Shown: positions 20,480-31,277 of the stretch, in pieces
How positions within the stretch are numbered: the stretch's first letter is position 1
Layout: each line of letters opens with the position of its first letter
DNA from: Vibrio sp. CDRSL-10 TSBA
GTDB taxonomy: Bacteria > Pseudomonadota > Gammaproteobacteria > Enterobacterales > Vibrionaceae
Length of the DNA: 64,000 bases
Assembly: GCA_039696685.1 (NCBI GenBank)
Contig: CP155565.1
Coordinates: 310,001 to 374,000 of the forward strand
Reading direction: 5' to 3'
The notes under the pieces: generated by a model
Databases searched by the model: none
What the model was told of the DNA's origin: nothing
Seen by the model: the letters and a program-made list of their open reading frames with translations, nothing else
Translations under genes and position numbers: made by a program

Positions 20480-22260
20480 ATGTTTCAACATGCCTTTACA
20501 GACTACCTTGTGAAACTGCAGGAGGCCAACCATCGCTGGTGGCGGGATTTCGAAGTCAACAAGGAGGTCATGAATACCCCCCTTAATAAAGCGTTGCAGG
20601 AAGTCAACTGGGATGACACGACGCAGCTGTTTGAGAAAGCAGCGCATCAACCTGCGGCGGTTTTGCAATTGCAAACTGAGTGGTGGGAGCAACAGCTGAA
20701 AATCTGGCAGAAACGTTGTTTTGGAAGGTAACCAAAAACAGGTGGTCGAAAGCGAGCAGGGTGATAAGCGTTTCGCAGACGAAACCTGGAAAACGGATCC
20801 ATTTTTCAGCTTTATTAAGCAATCTTACCTGCTGTACAGCAAGAATTATCTGGACACGATCAACTCGGTGGAAGGGCTGGATGAGAAGACCAAGGAACGC
20901 ATCCTGTTTTTTGCTCGCCAGTCAATTAATGCGTTGTCTCCGAGTAATTTCATCGCGACTAACCCAGAACTGCTGAAACTGACCATCGAACAGAATGGTG
21001 AGAACCTGCTGAAAGGAATGGAGCTGCTGAAGGAAGACGTTGAGTCCAGTGCCGACATTCTTAAAATTCGCATGACCAATAACAACGCGTTCCGAGTTGG
21101 TGAAGACATCGCTAATACACCGGGTGAAGTGGTATTTAAAAATGATCTGTTCGAGCTGATTCAATACAAATCGATGACAGAAACGGTCAACTCGACGCCG
21201 TTACTGATCGTACCGCCTTTCATCAACAAGTATTACATTCTTGACCTGCGTGAGAAGAACTCACTGGTGCGTTGGCTGGTGGAACAGGGACATACTGTGT
21301 TTATGATGTCCTGGCGTAACCCGGGTCAGGCTCAGGCTGATGTGAATTTCGAAAACTATGTGTTGGATGGGGTAGTGAAAGCCGTGACTGCGGTTGAATC
21401 TATCACTGGCCAGGAACAAATTAATGCAGTGGGGTACTGTATTGGTGGTACGGTTCTGGCGACAACGATTGCGTACTATGCAGCGAAGCGAATGAAAAAG
21501 CGCATCAAATCAGCGAGCTTTTTCACGACCTTGCTTGATTTCTCGCAACCTGGCGAAGTGGGCGCATACATCAATGACACCATCATCAGTGCCATTGAAA
21601 TGCAAAACAACGCTAAAGGTTATATGGACGGTCGTTCACTCAGTGTGACCTTCAGCCTGTTGCGTGAGAAACAGCCTGTACTGGAACTACTATGTCGACA
21701 ATTACCTGAAAGGCAGCAGTCCGGTCGATTTCGACTTACTGTACTGGAACAGCGACAGCACCAACGTTGCAGCTTCAACTCACAACTTTATGCTGCGTGA
21801 ACTGTATCTGGAGAACAAACTGGTACAGGACAAAGGCGTGAAAGTCGGTGGCGTGTGGATTGATTTAGATAAAATCAAGATCCCGAGCTACTTTATCTCG
21901 GCAAAAGAGGACCACATTGCTCTTTGGCAGGGAACTTATCGCGGCGCGTTAAAAACGGGTGGCAATAAGGTGTTTGTACTGGGTGAGTCAGGTCATATTG
22001 CCGGTATTGTTAACCATCCGGACAAAAACAAATATGGCTTCTGGACTAACGATACACTGGAAGAAACCGCTGAAGAGTGGCTGGAAAGTGCACAGCGTAC
22101 CGAAGGTTCATGGTGGAAACACTGGGATGCGTGGCTGCAAACGTTCAGCAACAAAGAGAAAGTAGCGCCGTATGCAATTGGTAACGATGAGTATCCGGTT
22201 ATCGACGTGGCGCCTGGACAGTATGTTAAACAGGTACTGCCGGTTGTTGATGCTGAATAA
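20480..22260 (+). CDS. phaC: Class I poly(3-hydroxyalkanoate) synthase (two extra bases)
   Basis: Polymerises (R)-3-hydroxyacyl-CoA into PHB at the granule surface; 592 residues, usual for class I. The lipase-like box with catalytic Cys is AVGYCIGGT. The catalytic Asp is likely in ISAKEDHIA and the His in GESGHIAGI. The start at 20480 follows AAGGAG. Two insertions break it: AAA 20711-20713 (repair gives IWQNVVLEGNQKQ) and AAA 21669-21671 (repair gives LRENSLYWNYYVDNYLKG). Last gene of the cluster, followed by a terminator. Confidence 0.94.
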
Positions 22261-22276
22261 ATTTTCTTATCTGTTA

Positions 22277-22309
22277 AGCGCCATGACTCACCATCATGGC
22301 GCTTTTTTT
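22277..22309 (+). terminator. Rho-independent terminator after phaC
   Basis: AGCGCCATGA (22277-22286) pairs with TCATGGCGCT (22294-22303), 7-nt loop, then a run of T. Confidence 0.9.
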
Positions 22310-22376
22310 GACTGGCGGGTGAATCTGGCTGAGACGGCAATCGCTGAGTTTTCCTGCATGATTGCCCGAGTGCAAA

Positions 22377-22401
22377 AAAACCGGCGCATTGCGCCGGTTT
22401 T
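22377..22401 (-). terminator. Terminator hairpin at the end of the nap operon
   Basis: AAAACCGGCGC (22377-22387) and GCGCCGGTTTT (22391-22401) form a perfect 11-bp stem, ATT loop. T runs occur on the minus-strand side, so it suits the nap transcript and may act both ways. Confidence 0.8.
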
Positions 22402-22541
22402 GTATCTCCGAGGGAGAGCAAAGTCACCGGTTTTTGCTCTTCGGATCTCTTGATTACACGGTTCTGTTGATTACGCGGTTCTCTTGATTAAGAAGTTCTT
22501 CTGCTTTGGCAGTGCTGCTGCAAAGTCAGGAATGCGTGTTG

Positions 22542-22676
22542 TTACGCGTCTTTGTCTTTGGTTACTGACAGTAACCACACACATACCACTGCGACGGCCG
22601 CGAAGCCACCCAGAATAATGACCGGCATGGCGCTATAGCCCAGGACATGCCAGATAACAGATTCTAATGTACTCAT
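22542..22676 (-). CDS. 44-residue single-pass membrane protein at the end of the nap operon
   Basis: A tiny protein with one hydrophobic helix (about residues 12-37, SAMPVIILGGFAAVAVV part) and a charged tail KDKDA. The start is preceded by AAGGAG and lies 12 bp after napC, so it belongs to the nap operon. It resembles the short one-helix family I recall as TIGR02808, found in Vibrio and relatives; I could not confirm that. Function unknown; a role near NapC or the membrane quinol step is only a guess. Confidence 0.75.
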   Translation of the reverse strand: MSTLESVIWHVLGYSAMPVIILGGFAAVAVVCVWLLSVTKDKDA

Positions 22677-22688
22677 GGGTTGTACTCC

Positions 22689-23264
22689 TTACTGCCAACC
22701 TTCAACGCCGTGCATATCCGGCAGGTTATGGGCTATGCCTTTGTGGCAATCGACACAGGTTTTTTCTCCTGAAGCCAGTGCGGTTGAGTGCTGCAGAGCA
22801 CTGCGTTCGCTTTGCTCAGAAAAATCCATATATTCAAACTGATGGCAGTTACGACATTCCAGTGAATCGTTCTTTTTCAGCCGCGCCCATTCCCGTTCCG
22901 CCAGGTGAGCCCGCCGGGCCTGGAATTTTTCCGGTGTATCTATGGTGCCGATAAAGTGGGAAAACAGTTCTTTTGATGCCTGGACTTTACGCACTATCTT
23001 ATCTGTCCATTCATGCGGTACGTGACAGTCCGAACAGATAGCCCGTACACCGGAACGGTTAGAATAGTGTATGGTTTCCTGGATTTCAGCCACGATAGGA
23101 GCATGACATCCGGAGCAGAAAGCTTCTGAGTTCGTCGCTTCCATCCCGGTATTGAATGCCCCCCAGAACAGAAGACCACCGGCAAAGCCCATAAACAGCA
23201 CTACGCCAACCGCGGCTTTACTCGGACTTTTTAACCGCTGCCAAAACGCTTTGAGTAATTTCAT
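22689..23264 (-). CDS. napC: Tetraheme cytochrome c-type quinol dehydrogenase NapC
   Basis: A 191-residue inner-membrane protein of the NapC/NirT family that takes electrons from quinol and passes them to NapAB. It has an N-terminal membrane anchor (about 18-38) and four heme-binding CxxCH motifs: CSGCH, CSDCH, CRNCH and CVDCH. Located between napB (31-bp gap) and the 44-residue protein. Confidence 0.95.
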   Translation of the reverse strand: MKLLKAFWQRLKSPSKAAVGVVLFMGFAGGLLFWGAFNTGMEATNSEAFCSGCHAPIVAEIQETIHYSNRSGVRAICSDCHVPHEWTDKIVRKVQASKELFSHFIGTIDTPEKFQARRAHLAEREWARLKKNDSLECRNCHQFEYMDFSEQSERSALQHSTALASGEKTCVDCHKGIAHNLPDMHGVEGWQ

Positions 23265-23295
23265 ACATTGCCTCTCAAATTAATACCAGGTTTGG

Positions 23296-23752
23296 TTAGC
23301 GGAGTGAGTCGACGCTTTCAAACTCGTTTTCTACCAAAGGTTGTGCATCAGCCTGAGGAAACATGGCATTGCAGGCAGAAGTAACGTCGTGGCGATACAT
23401 CTGCCAGGACAGCATCTTCACGGTTAACAAAGTGAGTCACACTGATTTTGGTTGCGCCCATTTCTTTGGCGTTTTTCCAGCTATGACATGCCAGACATTT
23501 ATTGGCATTGAGTGAAACTTCATAGTTACGAATGTTATGTGGGATCAGCGGCGGCTGATAGACATAATTACTCTCCAGAGTATGTTCACGCGGGTACTTC
23601 TTCATGTTGTCCGCAGCACGGGTATCTTCCAGTAGCGTGCTGCCACGTAATGATTCCAGTCCGCCAACTCCACCCGGATTATCCAGTTCTGCCTGCGCTA
23701 TACCTGCAATCAGCGTACAGAGTGTCATGAGTACCATGAGTAGTTTTTTCAT
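23296..23752 (-). CDS. napB: Diheme cytochrome c NapB (one extra base)
   Basis: The small periplasmic electron-transfer subunit of nitrate reductase; 151 residues after repair. Signal peptide MKKLLMVLMTLCTLIAGIAQA, with start at 23752 after GGAG. Heme motifs are CLACH and CLQCH. As read, an extra A in AAA 23359-23361 causes an early stop just after the second heme motif; removal restores CHVPQADAQPLVENEFESV and the stop at 23296. It follows napA by about 95 bp. Confidence 0.92.
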
Positions 23753-23847
23753 TTTACATTCTCCGCCCAATGGCTTGATTCTTTGAGCGGGCTGCGAGAG
23801 TGCAGCCCGCCACATTCTGTTGATGGCTTACGCCTGTCTTAATGGGT

Positions 23848-26337
23848 TCAGGCCACTTTGGTGATCTTAACCGGACATTTTTTAAAGTCTGTCTGTTTGG
23901 ACAGCGGGTCCGTTGCATCCAGAATCAGTTTGTTGATCAGAATGCGTGCATCGAAGAAAGGTACGAATACCAAACCTTGCGGCGGTTTATTACGGCCACG
24001 AGTTTCAACTCTGGCACGTACTTCACCGCGTTTATTGCTGATCACAACTTCGTCACCACGGCGCAGACCACGTGATTTGGCATCTTCATGGTGCATAAAA
24101 CAGACGGCATCCGGAAAAGCTTTGTACAGCTCGGGTACCCTGCGGGTCATGGTGCCGGTGTGCCAGTGCTCCAGCACACGGCCGGTGCACAGCCATAAGT
24201 CAAACTCCGCATCCGGCACTTCAGGCGGCGCTTCGTACGGGGCAGAAATGATCAGCGCTTTACCATCCGGTTTACCGTAGAAATCCCAGCCGCTGCCTGG
24301 TTTGGCATAAGGGTCAGAACCTTCTTTGAAGCGCCATAGTGTTTCTTTCCCATCAACAACCGGCCAACGCAGACCACGTACCTGATGATAGATATCATAC
24401 GGTGCTAAATCATGGCCGTGGCCGCGGCCAAACGTGGCATACTCTTCAAACAGGCCTTTCTGGACATAAAAGCCGAAATGGTGCGCGTCGTCATTGAGTT
24501 CGCGGGCTTCTTCGATCGCGAATTTGTCGACCTGACCATTGCGGAACAACATGTCATACATGGTTTTACCACGGTATTCGGGTGCTTGAGCCAGTAACTC
24601 TTCCGGCCAGATATCTTCCATCTTGAAGCGTTTGGAAAATTCCATTACCTGCCACAGATCTGACTTGGCTTCACCGACGGTAGACACCTGTTGGTACCAA
24701 GCCTGAGTACGGCGTTCTGCGTTGCCGTATGCCCCTTCTTTCTCTACCCACATCGCTGTTGGCAAAATCAAATCAGCGGCCTGAGCAGTGACTGTCGGAT
24801 AAGGGTCTGAAACCACGATAAAGTTATCCGGATTACGGTAGCCGGGCAGACGTTCGCTATTGATATTAGGACCAGCTTGCATGTTGTTATTGCACTGTAC
24901 CCAATAACAGTTAAGTACCCCGTCATTGAGCATGCGATCCTGCAGCACGGCATGAAAACCGGGTTTGGGCGGTATGGTTCCTTGCGGCAGTTTCCAGATT
25001 TTTTCCGCGATGGCACGGTGTTGCGGATTCGCAACCACCATGTCCGCCGGCAGGCGGTGGGCAAACGTGCCTACTTCACGAGCGGTACCACAGGCTGAAG
25101 GTTGTCCGGTCAGCGAAAACGGGCTGTTGCCCGGAGTTGAAATTTTACCGGTCAGCAAGTGCAGGTTGTAGACCAGACTTTGCATCCAAACACCCCGGGT
25201 ATGCTGGTTCATGCCCATGGTCCAGAGTGACATTACTTTGGTATTCGGGTCTGCATATTGTTTCGCCAGCGTGATCAGTTTTTCAACGCTGACGCCAGAC
25301 ATCTCAGATGCTTTCTCGGCGGTGTACTCGGCCACGGACTGTTTGTATTGCTCAAAACTGATATCACTCATCGCGCCTGAGTTAGCGTTCTTCGCCTTTT
25401 GTTGTAACGGGTGATTATCACGCAAGCCATAGCCGATGTCCGTGGTGGCTTGTTTGAAGTGAGTGTGTTTGTTGACGAAATCCCAGTTCACCGCATCATT
25501 TTGAATGATGTAGTTGGCAATGAAGTTAGCAATGGCGAGATCAGACTGCGGATGGAATATATAGCCGTGATCGGCCAGTTCAAACGAACGATGGTAGTAA
25601 GTCGATAGTACGTTCACTTTCACATGCGGATGACTGAGGCGACGATCAGTAATGCGGGTCCACAGAACCGGGTGCATCTCGGCCATGTTAGAACCCCACA
25701 GCACAAACACGTCTGCATTTTCAAAGTCATCGTAGCAGCCCATAGGCTCATCGATGCCGAAAGTACGCATAAAGCCGCCTACAGCTGAAGCCATACAGTG
25801 GCGGGCGTTCGGGTCGATGTTATTCGAACGGAAGCCGGCTTTCATCATTTTGGCCGCAGCGTAGCCTTCCATCACGGTCCATTGGCCGGAGCCAAACATG
25901 CCGACGCTGGTTGGTCCTTTCGCTTTCAGTGAGGCTTTCCATTTTTCAGCCATAACATCAAATGCCTGATCCCAGGACACTGGCGTAAAGTCACCGTCTT
26001 TACTGTATGCGCCGTCTTTCATTCGTAGTAACGGTTGTGTCAGACGATCTTTGCCATACATGATTTTCGACAGAAAATAGCCTTTGATACAGTTAAGCCC
26101 TTTATTGACCGGTGCTTCCGGGTCTCCCTGAGTAGCCACGATACGGCCATTCTGAGTCCCGACCAGGACCGAACAACCGGTTCCGCAAAAACGACAAGGC
26201 GCTTTGTCCCAGGTGATCTTAGTTTGGTCTGAACTGGCGATCAGATTGGTGGCAGTAGCTGGCAGTGTAATACCTGCCACTGCAGCAGCAGAAGCAGCTG
26301 CGTTTGCTTTTACAAACGCACGTCTTGTCATTTTCAT
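23848..26337 (-). CDS. napA: Periplasmic nitrate reductase catalytic subunit NapA
   Basis: An 829-residue molybdenum enzyme that reduces nitrate to nitrite in the periplasm. It has a twin-arginine signal ([13 protein letters not shown]), a [4Fe-4S] motif CRFCGTGC ... GLNC near residues 48-85 and the Mo-coordinating Cys in [10 protein letters not shown]. Bis-MGD cofactor is expected; moeA and moeB lie elsewhere in this window. The start overlaps the napD stop (ATGA), so translation is coupled; NapD is the chaperone for this signal peptide. Intact. Confidence 0.97.
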   Translation of the reverse strand: MKMTRRAFVKANAAASAAAVAGITLPATATNLIASSDQTKITWDKAPCRFCGTGCSVLVGTQNGRIVATQGDPEAPVNKGLNCIKGYFLSKIMYGKDRLTQPLLRMKDGAYSKDGDFTPVSWDQAFDVMAEKWKASLKAKGPTSVGMFGSGQWTVMEGYAAAKMMKAGFRSNNIDPNARHCMASAVGGFMRTFGIDEPMGCYDDFENADVFVLWGSNMAEMHPVLWTRITDRRLSHPHVKVNVLSTYYHRSFELADHGYIFHPQSDLAIANFIANYIIQNDAVNWDFVNKHTHFKQATTDIGYGLRDNHPLQQKAKNANSGAMSDISFEQYKQSVAEYTAEKASEMSGVSVEKLITLAKQYADPNTKVMSLWTMGMNQHTRGVWMQSLVYNLHLLTGKISTPGNSPFSLTGQPSACGTAREVGTFAHRLPADMVVANPQHRAIAEKIWKLPQGTIPPKPGFHAVLQDRMLNDGVLNCYWVQCNNNMQAGPNINSERLPGYRNPDNFIVVSDPYPTVTAQAADLILPTAMWVEKEGAYGNAERRTQAWYQQVSTVGEAKSDLWQVMEFSKRFKMEDIWPEELLAQAPEYRGKTMYDMLFRNGQVDKFAIEEARELNDDAHHFGFYVQKGLFEEYATFGRGHGHDLAPYDIYHQVRGLRWPVVDGKETLWRFKEGSDPYAKPGSGWDFYGKPDGKALIISAPYEAPPEVPDAEFDLWLCTGRVLEHWHTGTMTRRVPELYKAFPDAVCFMHHEDAKSRGLRRGDEVVISNKRGEVRARVETRGRNKPPQGLVFVPFFDARILINKLILDATDPLSKQTDFKKCPVKITKVA

Positions 26338-26655
26338 ACGTCACCCTTAAATTGGGATTGTGGTTGTTCTGATTCGGTTGTGAATGAACTCTGATCCAGT
26401 GCGTCCAGATCCGTTTCGATCTGGTGGTAGACCAGTACTGCGCTGAGTACATTCGGTAAATTGTTAATGGCATCAATGGTATCGGTCACGAAACCCTGAT
26501 TTTCGGTCTCGAGAACCACTACAATTTTGCCTTCCGGGCTGTCCCCGTATATTTCGGCGTTATCGAAACTGCTCGATCGCAGTCTTGACGCTCGCGAGAT
26601 GTTGCGGGTGGGTATGTACCACCAAACTTGAAATATGCACTTCATTCAGCGACAT
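26334..26655 (-). CDS. napD: NapA signal-peptide chaperone NapD (one extra base)
   Basis: A 106-residue cytoplasmic chaperone that binds the NapA Tat signal. The true start is ATG at 26655 ([17 protein letters not shown]), confirmed by family similarity. An extra A in AAA 26566-26568 shifts the frame; dropping it joins IEQ to [20 protein letters not shown]. It overlaps napA by 4 bp and follows napF by 15 bp. Confidence 0.88.
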
Positions 26656-26670
26656 AATGATCTCTTATCG

Positions 26671-27153
26671 TTATTCAATACGGGTAACTTTGATAGCGTC
26701 GGTCGGGCAAACTGACACACAAGCACCACAGCCATTACACTCATCAGTGTTGATTGCCGGCTGAGCCACTTTTCCTGCTGCCAGATGAAAATGAATCGCC
26801 ATCACATCGCAACTGTCACCGCAACTGCGGCACTCGACGTTTTGGGTTGCCAGGCAGTGTTGGCTTATCGATGCTGTGGCCTGCCAAGGCGATTCAGACT
26901 GGGACAGAAAAATGGGTTCAGGGCAGACTTCTGCACATTGATAGCAAAAGGTGCACTCATCCAGAGCAAAATCGACGCTCGGAAATCCGCCGTCACCATG
27001 AACGATGATGTTCATTTCACAGGCTTTAAGACACTGACCGCAGCGAGTACAAAGATCGATGAAGACTTCTGCACTTATGATCCATGGCAGGCGAATTGCA
27101 TCACTATCGACTGATTGACGAGCAAAGAGTCTTCGTTTAGATAAGTCCACCAC
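26671..27153 (-). CDS. napF: Ferredoxin-type protein NapF
   Basis: A 160-residue cytoplasmic iron-sulfur protein that helps mature NapA. It carries several four-Cys cluster motifs: CTRCGQCLKAC, CTFCYQCAEVC, CRSCGDSC and CNGCGACVSVC. It is the first gene of napF-D-A-B-C and reads away from narQ; the 256-bp divergent region holds FNR- and NarP-like sites. Confidence 0.95.
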   Translation of the reverse strand: MVDLSKRRLFARQSVDSDAIRLPWIISAEVFIDLCTRCGQCLKACEMNIIVHGDGGFPSVDFALDECTFCYQCAEVCPEPIFLSQSESPWQATASISQHCLATQNVECRSCGDSCDVMAIHFHLAAGKVAQPAINTDECNGCGACVSVCPTDAIKVTRIE

Positions 27154-27207
27154 GCGAATTACCCACTGTTCTAAAGGTTATCAATTGAGTATGGCTCACA
27201 ATTTCAG

Positions 27208-27221
27208 TTGATAAACTTCAA
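27208..27221 (-). promoter_or_regulatory. FNR-like site upstream of napF
   Basis: TTGATAAACTTCAA matches the FNR consensus TTGATNNNNATCAA at 9 of 10 positions, 55 bp before the napF start. It fits activation in low oxygen. Confidence 0.55.
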
Positions 27222-27263
27222 TTATCCATACGCAAATTGTAGTTTTTGGCATAGTGGTATAAA

Positions 27264-27279
27264 TACCCCTAAGGGGGTA
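27264..27279. promoter_or_regulatory. NarP-type 7-2-7 site between napF and narQ
   Basis: TACCCCT-AA-GGGGGTA is an inverted pair of NarL/NarP heptamers with the 2-bp spacing that NarP needs. It is centred about 118 bp before napF and 138 bp before narQ, so NarP may control nap, and perhaps itself. Confidence 0.7.
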
Positions 27280-27409
27280 AAGCGGAGTAGGGTTGTTTTA
27301 GATCAATAAATTCAGGCGCGTATCATCACATATTTGCAGCGCATTCTATCTTTTGTCCAAGATTTGCCGAGCAACGGCAGAGTAAAAACAGCACGTCAGG
27401 GAGATATTT

Positions 27410-29135
27410 TTGGCAATACAAGTTGAGAAATCGGTTACCAGCACGATTGCGAAATCGATGTTGCTGATCGTATTGCTTTCAGTTCTGACCACCGGGTTTG
27501 CGATTATTACCCTGGCTTCATCGCTGAATGACGCCGAAGCGGTGAATGTCGCAGGCTCAATGCGAATGCAGAGTTATCGTCTTGCTTACGATATTCAGAG
27601 TGAGTCAGCCAATTACGCGCAACATCTCGATGCGTTTGAGCAGTCGCTGAATGCACCGTCGATGCAGGCGGTACGTAACTGGAATGTTCCGGACAATATC
27701 ACCCAGGATTATGAAGCATTGATCGCGCGCTGGCAGGTGCTTAAAGCACTGCTAACCGGTGATAATAAGCAGCAATATCTCCACCAGGTCGAAGATTTTG
27801 TCCGTCGTATCGACGGGTTTGTCCTCAAATTGCAGCGATTTTCTGAACAGAAGCTGATTAATCTGGCGTGGGTTGGTGGGCTGGGTTTGGGCGGCGTATT
27901 GCTGATTTCACTGTTTGTTGTACGTTATATCCGCAAAGAAGTCGTGCGCCCGTTGCGCGCTCTGGTTATCGCCAGTGAACAGGTGCAGAACCGCGCTTTT
28001 GAGGTACAGCTCAATACCAACAGTCCTAACGAGCTGGGTATTCTTTCAGCCACATTCAATGTGATGGCGGGGGAACTGGGTAAGTTATATCGTGGTCTGG
28101 AACAGGCCGTGAATGAGAAAACCCACAAGCTGCAACGCGCGAACCAGTCGTTGGAGGTCCTGTACAACTCGGCCCAGCAGTTGACGGCAGCGCGAATCAC
28201 CCAGGACAACTACCAGGCGATTCTGCGCCATATCGTCAGCATCCAGGGGGTGAATGGCGTTAAGATCGAGATTGAGCAGGAGGCAAGCAAGCCTTTGATG
28301 CTGCAGGAAGGGCAAATCTGTGGTGAAAATGCCAATAGTCGTGAGTTGATTTTAGCGGGGCAGTCGTTAGGGCATCTGTACTGGGAAGCAGGATTACCTT
28401 GCCCGGATCAGGCATTGATCGAAAACTTCGCTTTGATGCTGGCCCGCGCCGTGTATTACAACCGGGCTCAGAAAAAGGCCGAGCAGTTGCTGCTGATGGA
28501 AGAGCGGGCGACGATCGCGCGTGAGCTGCATGATTCTCTGGCGCAGTCATTGTCTTATCTGAAAATTCAGGTCTCGCTGCTGAAACGGGTGATGGCAAAA
28601 CTGGAGCAGAATCCCTACAGCTCACAGACTAACGATATCATCGGCGATATCGACCAGGGATTATCAAGCGCATATACCCAGCTACGCGAAACTGCTGACC
28701 ACTTTCCGCTTAACGATTAAGGAAGCCAACTTTGGACAGGCGTTGGTGGATATGCTGGAACAACTGGCGGATCAGACACCGGCGCGGATAACGCTTAATA
28801 ACAATTTGTCATCCATGGGGCTGGAGGCCCATCAGCAGGTTCACCTGATGCAGCTCATCCGGGAAGCCACCATGAATGCGATAAAACATGCGGACGCGAC
28901 ACAAATCACCATCGATTGTAACGAACAGGACGATGAAGTGGTGGTTACCATCGAAGATGACGGCGTAGGGTTTGATCAGCAACAAGCTAAACTCAACCAT
29001 TACGGGATGAGTATTATGCAGGAAAGAGCTGGTCGTCTGAATGGCGAATTGCGCGTGGAAGCTTCGCCGGAACGCGGATGCAAAGTAACACTGACATATA
29101 CGAGATCAAGGGATACACATGATGACGAAATGTAG
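27410..29135 (+). CDS. narQ: Nitrate/nitrite sensor kinase NarQ (one extra base)
   Basis: A 574-residue membrane histidine kinase. Order: TM1 (about 15-36), a periplasmic four-helix sensor with the nitrate-binding P-box NVAGSMRMQSYR, TM2 (about 145-165), HAMP, a cysteine-containing central region, then HisKA_3 with the phospho-His in ARELHDSLAQS and an ATP-binding domain (DDGVGFD). The start is TTG at 27410 after GGGAG; no better ATG matches family length. An extra A in AAA 28689-28691 shifts the frame; removal gives TQLRELLTTFRLTIKEANFGQALV. It overlaps narP by 17 bp. Confidence 0.92.
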
Positions 29136-29754
29136 AATAATGCTGGTGGATGATCATCCTTTGATGCGTCGCGGGATCAATCAGTTATTGAGCCTGGAAG
29201 ATGAATTCGAAGTCGTGGCGGAAGCCAGCAATGGGAACGAAGCGATTGCACTGGCTCATGAGTTTGAGCCGGACATGATTCTGCTCGATCTGAATATGAA
29301 GGGCTTATCCGGTCTGGATACCCTCAAAGCACTGCGAGCTGATGGCTCGGGCGCCACGATTGTGATACTCACTGTGTCCGACAGCGCTGCGGATATTGAA
29401 GCCATAGTGCGCGCTGGTGCCGATGGTTATTTGCTTAAAGATACTGAACCTGACGAGTTAATCGCGCTGTTAAAAGAAGCGATTGGTGGCAATAAAGCTT
29501 ACAGTCAGGTGGTGGCCAAATATCTGCTCGAGCGTAAAGACCAGCAAGACGTGTTTGATTCGCTGACTGAACGCGAAGCGCAGATCCTGGGTGAAGTCGC
29601 GAAAGGTTACCGTAACAAGCAGATTGCCGATCGTCTGTTTATTTCGGAATCAACGGTAAAAGTACACATGAAGAGTCTGCTCAAAAAACTGCATGTACCG
29701 TCCCGTACCGCGGCGACAGTGCTCTATTTGGAGCGCTTTGGCGATATTGGTTGA
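29119..29754 (+). CDS. narP: Nitrate/nitrite response regulator NarP
   Basis: A 211-residue regulator: receiver domain (acidic pocket VDDH, phospho-Asp in ILLDLNMKG, about residue 59; Lys in YLLKDTE) followed by a LuxR-type HTH (LTEREAQILGEVAKGYRNKQ region, about 150-205). It is paired with NarQ and probably binds the 7-2-7 site before napF. It is called NarP because it sits with narQ and nap, and the 7-2-7 site is the NarP-type arrangement. Confidence 0.92.
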   Translation: MMTKCRIMLVDDHPLMRRGINQLLSLEDEFEVVAEASNGNEAIALAHEFEPDMILLDLNMKGLSGLDTLKALRADGSGATIVILTVSDSAADIEAIVRAGADGYLLKDTEPDELIALLKEAIGGNKAYSQVVAKYLLERKDQQDVFDSLTEREAQILGEVAKGYRNKQIADRLFISESTVKVHMKSLLKKLHVPSRTAATVLYLERFGDIG

Positions 29755-29772
29755 CATCAGGACGGAAATGAC

Positions 29773-29817
29773 ACCACATCACAGGGTGACCGGTGGAAGG
29801 GCGCCCTGTGATGTGGT
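29773..29817. terminator. Long perfect hairpin between narP and the RNA methyltransferase gene
   Basis: ACCACATCACAGGG (29773-29786) pairs perfectly with CCCTGTGATGTGGT (29804-29817) around a 17-nt loop. It lies between convergent genes and probably ends transcripts, although the T run is poor. Confidence 0.55.
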
Positions 29818-29908
29818 TTACGTAGCAATGCTGACTCAGGCATGCATCGAGAATAGATAGTATTCAGCAGCGATTATGACTAAACAGTGAGTCACTGCTC
29901 AGAAATCG

Positions 29909-30437
29909 TTACTCAGCGGGTGATGCCTGTTTTACTTCGAGACGATTTTTGTTATCGCGATTGGCCAGTACCTGCTGCGCGTGATCAATCGCCAGGCTGG
30001 ACTTAGCCAGACGGTCATAAAGCAGCACGTTGACCGTTGCCGCCAGATTCATACAACCAACGGTCGGAACATAGACCACATGGTCGGCTTTATCGACCAG
30101 TTTCCTGTGGCAGCGAACCGTCTTCCGGGCCAAACAGATAGATGGCTTTTTCCGGATGGACAAAGTTCGGTAATGCAGTTGCGCCCAAAGCCAGTTCGAC
30201 ACAGACAATTTTGACATCATCAGCCAGGTTGGCAGTGAGATCTTGCATCTCTGTCAGTTCAATATGCTGGCGTGCATTGTGAGTATCGGTCTGAAATTTG
30301 GCTGCACGGCTGTAACGGGTGCCGTTAAAACGTACCTGGGAAGCCTGGTAACAGCCGGCTGCACGCATCACGGCGCCTACGTTAGTCGGACTTTTCGGAT
30401 TATTCAGGCCAATAATGACGGTGGATTGGGTGGTCAT
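29909..30437 (-). CDS. SpoU/TrmH-family RNA methyltransferase (one extra base)
   Basis: A 175-residue protein with the trefoil-knot SAM-binding fold. Motif 1 is LNNPKSPTNVGAVMRAA; the C-terminal motifs are LFGPEDGSLPQ and VPTVGCMNLAATVNVLLYD. Expected role is 2'-O-methylation of tRNA or rRNA; the target base is not known. The start MTTQSTV at 30437 fits the family. An extra T in TTT 30101-30103 shifts the frame; removal gives LPQELVDKADHVVYVP. Confidence 0.85.
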
Positions 30438-30620
30438 GACTTCTCTCAGTAACAAGCGAGGCGCAAGTATATGACCACAGGCCAAAGAGCTCAAGATGGT
30501 TAAGCTATGCTGGTGCGACGCGGACTTGTCGGCAAGGTGATGGGGGAGTCTGGCGGAGGGGATAACAAAGGGCGGACTGCATGGTCAATGTCCGCCCGAA
30601 GATGATACTCAGCTGCTTAA

Positions 30621-31001
30621 TTACGCCATGATGTGCGTTGCACACAGCTTGTTACCTGACGGATCACGTAGGTAAGCCAGATACAGTTTCAACTCGCCCA
30701 TGACACGCACACCCGGTGCGTCTTCACAAGCGGTACCGCCATTGGCTACACCGGCAGCGTGCCAGGCTTCCACCAACTCAGGGCTGCTGACCTTAAATCC
30801 AATGGTCATACCGTTACCCGCTGTTGCTGCTTCACCGTTGATTGGTTTAGTGATGGCAAAAACGCCTTCCGGACTGCGATAAAAACAGCGGCGATCACCG
30901 TCCAGTGTGCCGTCGGCATAACCCAATACGTTCATGATCGCATCGTAAAAGGCTTTGGACTGATGAACATCATTTGCACCAACCATAACGTGATTAAACA
31001 T
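30621..31001 (-). CDS. VOC-family (glyoxalase-like) protein
   Basis: A 126-residue single VOC protein: FNHVMVGANDVHQSKAFYD at the start and YLRDPSGNKLCATHI near the end are typical, with likely metal ligands His4, Glu (GELKLY area) and His near the C-terminus. Substrate unknown. It is a single gene. Confidence 0.8.
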   Translation of the reverse strand: MFNHVMVGANDVHQSKAFYDAIMNVLGYADGTLDGDRRCFYRSPEGVFAITKPINGEAATAGNGMTIGFKVSSPELVEAWHAAGVANGGTACEDAPGVRVMGELKLYLAYLRDPSGNKLCATHIMA

Positions 31002-31226
31002 ATTTTATCCTCATTATATGTGTAAAAAACTCAGCTACTCTGCTACAGCGACCCGGGTTTGTCGAGTGAGAAGTTTTTAACAATATTGACGATAGCCCTA
31101 CGTTTTAATCCCATCTTAGTCTGATGCTAAGTGCATCGTATGACGTTTGTGTCAGCTGATGTCGAGCCGGGCAAAGCGTCTCCCTGCTGAGGTCTGTTAA
31201 TCACCAAACAATCGGTTGTTGAAACA

Positions 31227-31254
31227 ACAAAGGGCGCATTGCAGCGCCCTTTGT
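31227..31254 (-). terminator. Terminator hairpin after the desaturase
   Basis: ACAAAGGGCGC (31227-31237) pairs perfectly with GCGCCCTTTGT (31244-31254), 6-nt loop; it lies 24 bp after the desaturase stop. Confidence 0.75.
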
Positions 31255-31277
31255 CTTAACTATGTAAATACCGATGG

